Assembly: GCA_019135865.1 (NCBI GenBank)
Contig: JAGVVD010000029.1
Span: forward strand, 1 to 64,000
Source: Elusimicrobiota bacterium
GTDB lineage: Bacteria > Elusimicrobiota > Elusimicrobia > Elusimicrobiales > UBA9959
Direction of reading: 5' to 3'
DNA length: 64,000 nt
Below the pieces are notes generated by a model. That model was not told the DNA's origin. It saw only the letters and a program-made list of their open reading frames with translations, and made no database searches. Positions 49,889 through 55,931 of the stretch are shown piece by piece (within the stretch, counting starts at the first letter, position 1; every line of letters starts with the position of its first letter). Both the position numbers and the translations under genes were made by a program.

Positions 49889-51298
49889 TCAGCCTTCGTA
49901 AGCGGCCCATTTCTCCAGGACGCGGCGTGAGCCCGGCCGGGAGAACCGGTCCAGTATGGTCCCGAAAACCGCTTTGTAAAGGGCGCAGCGGCCGCTGGAG
50001 GCCATGTCCCCCCAGAAAGAGCCCTGCGCGGCGTAATTGTAGGCCGGCGAGACGCGGCAGTAGGGAACGAAAGCGCAGCGCGCGCAGGCGGGAGAGGTCA
50101 GTTCCTGGAAGCAGGAGAGCAGCAGCGCCCTCGCCGCCGGAAGCCGGAGAAGGGAGCGGAGGTCCGAGGAGAGCGCGGAGCCGAGGCGGAAAAAACCGTC
50201 GCCGGAAGCGGCCAGCATGCGGGCCTCGTCGGAAGGATAAACGGAACCGTCGGGGCCGTAGGCCAGGCGCACCGCCAGGTCCAGGTTGCGGTACCTCGGC
50301 CGCCCCCCGCCGACGAGCTGCGAGACGAAGAGCCGCGCGCCCTTCTCATAGACCTTCGAGCCGCGCGCGGCCAGTTCCAGCATGCGGTCGAGGGCCCGCG
50401 CGTAGAAGGCGGCGAACTCGGCCGCGGAATAACCCTGTCCGCCGCCGGCGGCCAGGCCGAAAGGATCGAGCGGCCCGAACTGCACGCGCTCCAGGCCCAG
50501 CCGGACGAACTCGTCCACTATGGCCTCCGGCGCGGCCAGCGAACGGCGCGTGACGGTACAGATGGCGTTGGGGGCCTCGAAACCGGGATACCGCGCCCGC
50601 AGCGCGGCGATGCGACCGAGCCATTTCTCCACCAGGGCGTGGGAGGACCCGCCGCGGGCGAGCGGCCGCTGCGCGTCGTGCAGCGCCGCGGGCCCGTCGA
50701 GCGAGGTGCAGACCGTCACGCCCTCCTCCGCCAGGAAAGCGAGCTTCTCCCGGTCCAGCAGGGTCAGGTTGGTCACTACGGAAAAGTGCAGCTCCCTCCC
50801 CTCCTTCGCGGCGCGCGCCCGGGCCCGGCGCACCATCCTCCGGAGGACGCCGAAATTGAGCAGCGGCTCCCCGCCCTGGAACTCCAGGAGCAGGGGGGCG
50901 GTCCCGGAAGCGAACATGAAATCCACGACCCCGTCGGCCATGGCGGCCGGCATGTCCCCGCCGGAGGCGGGGGCCGAAGGCGAGGAGACCGCGCAATAGG
51001 AACAGCGCGAGTTGCAGCGGTCGGTCAGGGACACGATATGCACGCCCGGCCCGGGCCAGTCCCCCAGATAGCGGGAACGCAGGTCGGCCAAAGCGGCCGG
51101 CATGTCCAGGTTCTCCCTGAGGAAATGCCCGGCGGCCAGCCGCGCCCCGGGCTCTCCCGCGACCCGCCGGCCGCCGGCGAAGGCCCGGTGATCTTTTTCG
51201 GAGAGGAGTACGCCCCGGCCGGTTTCGTTGGAGACGAAGCGGCCGCGGCCCGCGCGGCAGGCGCGGAAAAAGGAGGGGGGAATCCTGTTCTTCTTCAT
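49889..51298 (-). CDS. hxsB: HxsB-like maturase 2 with reduced SPASM cysteines
   Basis: 469 residues. N-terminal domain, then CX3CX2C at C95, C99 and C102 ([10 protein letters not shown]), [11 protein letters not shown] and [12 protein letters not shown]. Compared with HxsB 1 and 3 it has lost several auxiliary-cluster ligands: PCGAAxGQLAY is [17 protein letters not shown] is YPSDEARM, and CGVCP is CRVSP. It keeps [10 protein letters not shown] and GRCALYK. It should still cleave SAM but probably binds one auxiliary cluster less. It lies just after the precursor gene, with a strong hairpin between, and so is the first enzyme read after it. Confidence 0.8.
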   Translation of the reverse strand: MKKNRIPPSFFRACRAGRGRFVSNETGRGVLLSEKDHRAFAGGRRVAGEPGARLAAGHFLRENLDMPAALADLRSRYLGDWPGPGVHIVSLTDRCNSRCSYCAVSSPSAPASGGDMPAAMADGVVDFMFASGTAPLLLEFQGGEPLLNFGVLRRMVRRARARAAKEGRELHFSVVTNLTLLDREKLAFLAEEGVTVCTSLDGPAALHDAQRPLARGGSSHALVEKWLGRIAALRARYPGFEAPNAICTVTRRSLAAPEAIVDEFVRLGLERVQFGPLDPFGLAAGGGQGYSAAEFAAFYARALDRMLELAARGSKVYEKGARLFVSQLVGGGRPRYRNLDLAVRLAYGPDGSVYPSDEARMLAASGDGFFRLGSALSSDLRSLLRLPAARALLLSCFQELTSPACARCAFVPYCRVSPAYNYAAQGSFWGDMASSGRCALYKAVFGTILDRFSRPGSRRVLEKWAAYEG

Positions 51299-51347
51299 CG
51301 GAAAACGCGGCGGGGAACTACGGGAAGGGGACGGGAACGGTAGCCGC

Positions 51348-51377
51348 CGGCCGGCCCCGCCGGAGCGGGGCCGGCCG
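51348..51377 (-). other. Strong GC hairpin between precursor and HxsB 2
   Basis: Perfect 13-base stem with a four-base loop. Read on the minus strand the loop is UCCG closed by C-G, a UNCG-type stable tetraloop. No T run follows. It sits in the 87-base gap after the precursor gene and could attenuate readthrough or protect the upstream mRNA so that more peptide than enzyme is made. Confidence 0.7.
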
Positions 51378-51385
51378 CGGCGCGT

Positions 51386-51805
51386 TCAGCACCAGCCGCC
51401 GCGGGCGTGCGAACCGTGCGAACCGTGCGAGCCGTGCGAACCGTGCGAACCGTGCGAACCGTGGGAGCCGTGCGACGCGTGCGAACCGTGCGACGAATGC
51501 GAGCCGTGCGAGCCGTGCGAGCCGTGCGACGAATGCGAGCCGTGGGAGCTGTGCGAGCCGTGCGAGCCGTGCGAGCCGTGCGAGCCGTGGCTCTGGTGGC
51601 TGATATGCCTGTCGCCGTCGTCACCGGCGCCGCGCTGGAAATAGTTGCTGTGGACCTGCTGCGCGTTCGCCTGGTCCACCAGCGCGGTGCCCAGTATCCC
51701 CAGCGCGAGGCCGGTCTTTACTATGTCGGCGTCGAGCATCTTGCCTTCCTCGCTGTTGAGGAACAGCCTGATGTTCTTCCTGATCTTCGATGGCTTCTTT
51801 TTCAT
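51386..51805 (-). CDS. hxsA: His-Xaa-Ser repeat precursor peptide (HxsA type)
   Basis: 139 residues. N-terminal basic region, then FLNSEEG ending at G21 and a hydrophobic helix ([13 protein letters not shown]) up to about residue 43. After an Asp-rich spacer, residues 69-134 are 22 consecutive Ser-His-Xaa triplets, where Xaa is mostly Gly, with Ser, Ala or Gln at some places. The tail is RGGWC. This matches the repeat protein of His-Xaa-Ser systems, proposed as the substrate of the HxsB/HxsC rSAM pair. The FL..EEG-then-hydrophobic leader is reminiscent of Flp-type prepilins. Preceded by an HxsD-like gene 33 bases upstream and followed by a strong hairpin. Confidence 0.85.
   Translation of the reverse strand: MKKKPSKIRKNIRLFLNSEEGKMLDADIVKTGLALGILGTALVDQANAQQVHSNYFQRGAGDDGDRHISHQSHGSHGSHGSHGSHSSHGSHSSHGSHGSHGSHSSHGSHASHGSHGSHGSHGSHGSHGSHGSHARGGWC
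51404..51601 (-). repeat. Tandem 9-base repeats encoding Ser-His-Xaa
   Basis: 198 bases made of 22 nine-base units (consensus TCGCACGGT on the coding strand, varying mainly in the Xaa codon). Such repeats may expand or contract by slippage without a frame change, as each unit is three codons. Confidence 0.9.
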
Positions 51806-51838
51806 AAAGGATCCTCTCCGCGGCCGCGGCCGCCCCGC

Positions 51839-52132
51839 CTAACCTCTCTCTCCCATCGCCGAAAGCAGCGCCCTGGTGACTATGATGTTCGCCACTTTCG
51901 AATTTTTCTTCGCCAGGTCCAGCCGGCACTGCTGGTTGAGCACTTCGTTGGCGAAGGCCCCCTCCAGTTCCGGGCTCCCGGCCGGCAGGACGGCCCTGAC
52001 GCCGCCCGCCTCTTTACTGGTCCTCACTTCTTCCCTGGAGGAGAAGACGAAAGCCGCCAGCCTGACGGCCTCCTCCGAATAGACCGAAGAGCTGAAGAAC
52101 AGCCCGGCTGGCCGGGCCTTATTTCTTTTCAT
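51839..52132 (-). CDS. hxsD: HxsD-like small protein 2
   Basis: 97 residues. It begins FFSSSVYSEEAVRLAAFVFS and ends with ANEVLNQQCRLDLAKKN ... IIVTRALLSA, matching the general plan of HxsD (an N-terminal VYSxEAVxxAAY segment and a C-terminal NxLLDQxLR helix). HxsD is a small conserved partner of His-Xaa-Ser systems without known activity, perhaps presenting the peptide to the enzymes. It overlaps the end of HxsB 3 by 14 bases and lies directly upstream of the precursor gene. Shorter than the HxsD-like protein at 53548. Confidence 0.65.
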   Translation of the reverse strand: MKRNKARPAGLFFSSSVYSEEAVRLAAFVFSSREEVRTSKEAGGVRAVLPAGSPELEGAFANEVLNQQCRLDLAKKNSKVANIIVTRALLSAMGERG

Positions 52133-53579
52133 TTTCCACCCACTTCGCCAGTTCCTTCCCCTTGCCGGGCGTTTTAAGATATGAGAACAGCGTGCCGAAA
52201 ATGCCCTTGAACAGGGCGCACCTGTCGTTGGACGGCATATCGCCGGCCAGCGAGCCCTGCACCTCGTAATTATAGACCGGGCAGACGCCGCAGAAAGGCC
52301 TGTAGGCGCAGCGGTGGCAATACGGCTGCGTCTCCAGGTTGGAGGCGGCCGCGCAGGCCTTGGCGGCGTCGGAGGTCGCGATGTCCCTGTACTTGCTGGT
52401 GCGCACGTTGCCGACCCTGAAGATGGGGTCGCCGGCCCAGGCGGCCATGCGGCCCTCGTCGCAGGTATAGATGTCGCCGTCGAAGTTATAGGCCAGCTGG
52501 CCTATGGCCGCTCCGCAGGGGCAGCGGGAATCGAGGAAGCCCGGGTCCCTGGCGTTGATTATCTTCTCGAGCAGCATGACGGCCATCTTCTCGCGCAGCG
52601 GCACGCCTTTGCGGTTGAGGCTCAGGATATAGTCCAGGCTCTTCCGGTAGAACTCCGTGAACTGCGCGGCGTCGTAGCCGATCTCGTCCCACTTCGTTCT
52701 GGCATAGCCCAGCGGCGCCAGCGGGCGCAGGAAGATCTCCTCCAGGCCGAGCCTCGCGTACTCGTCTATTATCTCCCTGTGCCGGGACAGGGAGCGTTTC
52801 GTCACCGTCAGCAGCGCGCCGGGCTTGAAGACCGGGACGCCGCCTTTCTGCGAATCGTGCTTCGCCTGGAAATAGCGCAGCCATTTCACCGTCAGGCCGT
52901 GCGAATCGCCGCCCGAGTAGGCGCGGTTGGCGTTGTGCAGCGCGGCGGGTCCGTCGAGCGAGGTGCAGATGGAGACCTCGTTCTCCAGCAGGAAAGCGGC
53001 CTTCTTCTCCGTCATCAGGGCGAAATTGGAGACCAGGGCCAGGCGCAGTTTGCGGCCCGAAGCCGCGGCCCGGCGGCGGGCATAGGAGACAGCCTCTTCC
53101 AGCGCGTCCCAGTTGAGCAGGGGCTCGCCGCCCTGGAACTCTATGGTGATCGACGGGTTGGGGGACTGGAAGGCGAAATCCACGCATTGCCTGGCGGTCG
53201 AGGCCGGCATATCGGTGCCCTTCGCGCCGGCGCCGCCGGCGCCCGACTGGCAGTAGGAACAGCCGTGATTGCAGCGCAGCGTAAGAACGAGTATGTGCAG
53301 GCCGGGGCCCGCGGCCAGGTACGCGTTGCGGGTGCGCCACGACTCGCAGAGACCGTCGAAATCGAGCCTGTCGCGCACGAAGCCTTTCGCGAGCAGTTCC
53401 GCCGAGCCGGTCTTCTTACCGCCGGCCAGCAGCGCCGGCAGTTCCCGCGCGGGAACGAAGGCGTGGTTGCCGGGATCGTTGGTCACGACCAGGGAATCGG
53501 GCGCCAGCCGCTCCCAGGCGACATAGGGCGCCCCTGCCTGCGATTTCTTACTTTTTCTTCGAGCGGGTCTTGACGCCAT
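52119..53579 (-). CDS. hxsB: HxsB-like radical SAM/SPASM maturase 3
   Basis: 486 residues. A Lys/Arg-rich start and N-terminal domain, then CX3CX2C at C103, C107 and C110 (LRCNHGCSYC), [11 protein letters not shown] and [12 protein letters not shown]. Full SPASM set: CPCGAAIGQLAYNFDG, YTCDEGRM, CHRCAYRPFCGVCPVYNY and DRCALFK. It is the closest of the three to a canonical HxsB and lies upstream of the precursor between the two HxsD-like genes. It starts 32 bases inside the HxsD 1 gene. Cytoplasmic; SAM-dependent radical modification of His-Xaa-Ser residues is inferred from the family. Confidence 0.85.
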   Translation of the reverse strand: MASRPARRKSKKSQAGAPYVAWERLAPDSLVVTNDPGNHAFVPARELPALLAGGKKTGSAELLAKGFVRDRLDFDGLCESWRTRNAYLAAGPGLHILVLTLRCNHGCSYCQSGAGGAGAKGTDMPASTARQCVDFAFQSPNPSITIEFQGGEPLLNWDALEEAVSYARRRAAASGRKLRLALVSNFALMTEKKAAFLLENEVSICTSLDGPAALHNANRAYSGGDSHGLTVKWLRYFQAKHDSQKGGVPVFKPGALLTVTKRSLSRHREIIDEYARLGLEEIFLRPLAPLGYARTKWDEIGYDAAQFTEFYRKSLDYILSLNRKGVPLREKMAVMLLEKIINARDPGFLDSRCPCGAAIGQLAYNFDGDIYTCDEGRMAAWAGDPIFRVGNVRTSKYRDIATSDAAKACAAASNLETQPYCHRCAYRPFCGVCPVYNYEVQGSLAGDMPSNDRCALFKGIFGTLFSYLKTPGKGKELAKWVENEKK

Positions 53580-54021
53580 GTTTATCTTCCCATCTCCTGG
53601 TGATCCCCAGCGGGTCCTTGCCGGGGGCGGACTCCTCTTTTATCTCACGCTCGACCTGCGCTATAAGCGCGTCGAGCTCCTTCTCCTGCTCGGGTGTCAG
53701 CGCCGCGGAAGGGGCGGGGGCGGGCTCCGGGGCGGAAAGGGCCTTGAGGAGCATGAATTCGCGCAGGCCCTTGTTCTCCTCGAACAGGGTCTCGCGCAGG
53801 GCTTCCTCCCGGAGGGCGGCGCGGAAACGGGCGGCCAGCCCGGCCGGGGCGGCGCCCGGCTTGGGACGCAGCTCCACCGACAGCGAGCCCGCGCCGGCCG
53901 GGCGCAGGAAAGCGTAGGCCTCGCCGGTCAGGGCATAGGCCGCGTACCTGGCGGTTTCCGGGGAATATTTCTTAAGATTGACTTTCTCGACCGACGGTTT
54001 CGCTGGATCGTTCTTTTTCAC
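53548..54021 (-). CDS. hxsD: HxsD-like protein 1
   Basis: 157 residues. The first half (LKKYSPETARYAAYALTGEAYAFLRPAG ... SVELRPKP in separate parts) has the YSxExxxxAAY pattern and a short beta pair, as in HxsD. Helical segments follow (FRAALREEALRETLF, LREFMLLKAL), then an acidic middle and a basic tail not seen in the smaller copy at 51839. It lies 35 bases after the exported-protein gene and overlaps HxsB 3. As two HxsD-like proteins flank HxsB 3, each may serve a different maturase. Family call is moderate. Confidence 0.65.
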   Translation of the reverse strand: MKKNDPAKPSVEKVNLKKYSPETARYAAYALTGEAYAFLRPAGAGSLSVELRPKPGAAPAGLAARFRAALREEALRETLFEENKGLREFMLLKALSAPEPAPAPSAALTPEQEKELDALIAQVEREIKEESAPGKDPLGITRRWEDKHGVKTRSKKK

Positions 54022-54056
54022 TATGGCCTTCTCCTCTAAAAACCAGTCATCCGGCG

Positions 54057-54776
54057 TTAATTCGCTATCTTGCAGCAGATCATCTGGCCCTGCCAGTCCG
54101 TGTTCAGGCGCATGCGGCCCTTGGGCGCGCCCGACTCGTCCACGAAGATACCGTATATCGCCGCGGCGCCAGCCGGGTTGGGATAATACCCCACTACCCT
54201 CTCGTGCTTATCGCAGGAACCGCCGGCGGTACTGTAATTGACGCGCCGGCAGAGGCCGTAAAGAATACCTTTATCCGGGTCACCCCCACTCACCATCGTC
54301 GCATTCCCGTTCACCGTCAAATTACCATTCACCGCCATATCGTCCCAGATCCCGACGCGACGGCGACCGCCGCCGCCGGAATTATTCCCCACTATCATCA
54401 GTGTTTTGTAACTGTCGTTATCGCTATATATCGCCGCGCCGCCGTCCCCGACCCCATAGGCGTTCCACTTGGCGTAAGCGGGACGGAGGGCGAAGTTGCC
54501 GCCGATAGCCCCGCCGGTGACCGTGAGCTTATTGCCCGCGACCAGCGGGGTGGCCCCCGTACCGATGCCCACCGCGCCGCCGTCCCTGGCCAGCAGGGTC
54601 TCGTCGGTGGTCAGCAGGCGCGCGTAGCCGCCGTAGGGCGCGGGATAATAGGTCGTCAGGGTCAGAGTCTCCGAGCCCAGCATGGCGGGATGCCAGCACA
54701 GGAAGAAAGCCGCCAGCAACGCCAGCACTTTGCGGCGCGTGAGCCTGAACTCTATTATTATGCGATGCTCCTGCAT
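54057..54776 (-). CDS. Exported protein heading the Hxs operon
   Basis: 239 residues from the ATG at 54776, chosen for its GGTGAGG site; a longer frame upstream is ignored. Basic N-terminus followed by a signal or anchor (VLALLAAFFLCWHPAMLG). After it come LTTYYPAPYGGYARLL and GAVGIGTG, motifs I associate with surface or tail-fibre-like exported proteins of Elusimicrobia, then Gly/Asn-rich beta sequence (DDMAVNGNLTVNGNATM) and a Cys-containing end (LCRRVNYSTAGGSCDKHE, MICCKIAN). No known enzyme motif. It is first after the operon promoter, so it may be the extracellular partner or carrier of the modified peptide; this is inference. Confidence 0.65.
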   Translation of the reverse strand: MQEHRIIIEFRLTRRKVLALLAAFFLCWHPAMLGSETLTLTTYYPAPYGGYARLLTTDETLLARDGGAVGIGTGATPLVAGNKLTVTGGAIGGNFALRPAYAKWNAYGVGDGGAAIYSDNDSYKTLMIVGNNSGGGGRRRVGIWDDMAVNGNLTVNGNATMVSGGDPDKGILYGLCRRVNYSTAGGSCDKHERVVGYYPNPAGAAAIYGIFVDESGAPKGRMRLNTDWQGQMICCKIAN

Positions 54777-54837
54777 AACCTCACCCTTCTGGATACCAAC
54801 GGGAACCGGGCGACGGACGGGCCGCACCCTGTTATAT

Positions 54838-54865
54838 ATTATACATACAAACCGGCGTTTTTCAA
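54838..54865 (-). promoter_or_regulatory. Sigma70-type promoter of the Hxs/rSAM operon
   Basis: TTGAAA (54860-54865), 16-base spacer and a perfect TATAAT (54838-54843) on the minus strand, about 60 bases before the start at 54776. It is the best promoter upstream of the 17-kb gene run. Confidence 0.65.
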
Positions 54866-54872
54866 GGGGGGG

Positions 54873-55274
54873 TCAAAAGGCCAGCGCGGCCAGACCGACG
54901 CCATGTCCCCCGGCAAGGGACTCCCTGGCGTCCGAGAGCGACTCCAGGAAAGCCGGGAGGGCGGCCGGATCGGAGGAAAAAAGGGCTTCGTAGCGTTCCA
55001 GGAGGAGGGCGTAACCGGGACGCCCCTCCTGGTCGTAAGGCAGGGAGCGGAGAGCGTCGACGAAGCCGTCCCAGTTGGCCGCGAAATATTCCCGGCCCAG
55101 CGCCGCCGCGCAGGCGGAGAACAGTTCCCCCCTGTCCCGGATGGAGGAGCAGTCCAGCCGCAGGACCAGCCAGCCGGCGGAGCCAAGCAGTCCCGCCGCC
55201 GCGGCGGGGGAAATGGAAAGCCCCCGCATGTCCTTGACGGGGGCGTTCCCTGCGGTCAGCTCGGCTATGTCCAT
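54873..55274 (-). CDS. Barstar-family RNase inhibitor
   Basis: 133 residues. Barstar fold with the recognisable centre ALGREYFAANWDGFVDALRSL split around AANWDGF, matching the conserved NWDA region that plugs the RNase active site. It starts one base after the stop of the secreted RNase gene, so the pair is cotranscribed: inhibitor made inside the cell, enzyme exported. The N-terminus is slightly longer than in Bacillus barstar (90 residues). The Hxs promoter begins right after its stop. Confidence 0.8.
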   Translation of the reverse strand: MDIAELTAGNAPVKDMRGLSISPAAAAGLLGSAGWLVLRLDCSSIRDRGELFSACAAALGREYFAANWDGFVDALRSLPYDQEGRPGYALLLERYEALFSSDPAALPAFLESLSDARESLAGGHGVGLAALAF

Positions 55275-55275
55275 C

Positions 55276-55818
55276 CTAGGGGACTATCGTCAGGCGGATG
55301 AAGTCCTTGTAATGCGTCGGGCTGTAATAAACTATCTCGCCGCCGCCGACGACAAGGCGCTCGCAGCCGCGCACGCCGTAGGACGGAGGAAGATGGTAGA
55401 GCACCCCGCCGATCACCAGCTCGCGGGAACTGTTCTTGGGGACGAGGAGAGTGTACTCTTTGTAGAAACCGAGCGGCTGGGCGGGGAGCAGCCCCTCCCT
55501 GTTCTTGAAGGGCTTGTGGTCCTCCTTGAACGGGAAAGGCCCGCCCCTGGAGATAAGGGCTACCAGCTCGAGTATCGCTTCGACGCGGCCGCGGTCCTCG
55601 ATGACGGGCAGTATGGAATTGCCCGGCTGCAGGTCCCTGGCGGAAGGTTTCAGCGGTATGAGAACGGGTTCCGGCGCCTGGAACTCCGCGGCGGAAGGGG
55701 CCGCCGGGTGGCCGAGCAGCTGTTCGACGGCGGAATTCCCGCCGGCCGCAAAGGCCGGAGCGAAGACCATCGGCAGCAGCAGTGAAAGCGTAAAAAGCAG
55801 GGCGGCTGGTTTTTTCAT
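55276..55818 (-). CDS. Secreted barnase-like ribonuclease
   Basis: 180 residues from the ATG at 55818, nine bases after AAGGAG; the ATG at 55827 overlaps that site. Signal peptide (ALLFTLSLLLPMVFAPAFA). The C-terminal half is a microbial N1/T1 RNase: ISRGGPFPF, FKNREGLLP, YKEYT (general base Glu), RGCERLVVGG (Arg) and THYKDFIRL (catalytic His). The family cuts RNA after guanosine. With its inhibitor gene next it forms a barnase/barstar pair. The stretch between signal and domain is Pro-rich. Likely use: competition or RNA scavenging; no export system specific to it is seen. Confidence 0.85.
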   Translation of the reverse strand: MKKPAALLFTLSLLLPMVFAPAFAAGGNSAVEQLLGHPAAPSAAEFQAPEPVLIPLKPSARDLQPGNSILPVIEDRGRVEAILELVALISRGGPFPFKEDHKPFKNREGLLPAQPLGFYKEYTLLVPKNSSRELVIGGVLYHLPPSYGVRGCERLVVGGGEIVYYSPTHYKDFIRLTIVP

Positions 55819-55931
55819 TAGAAGCATCTCCTTAAAAGGCGCGGTTGTATCGCATCAATAAAATAGTACTCTCCGGCCCGGCCGGCAAGGGACCATGGGC
55901 CCAGACCGGCCCGGGTCTTTCGGGCAAAAGG

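Noticed and set aside
51404-51601. Regular short repeats that could pass for a CRISPR-like array or satellite
   Set aside because: The unit is 9 bases with no spacers, in frame within a protein with a leader, and it encodes Ser-His-Xaa triplets; it is a coding repeat.
51228-51644. Open frames on both strands encoding Cys-Glu-Pro or Arg-Thr-Val type repeats over the same DNA
   Set aside because: They are other-frame readings of the 9-base repeat, with no ribosome site or neighbours that need them; only the Ser-His-Xaa frame has a fitting leader and context.
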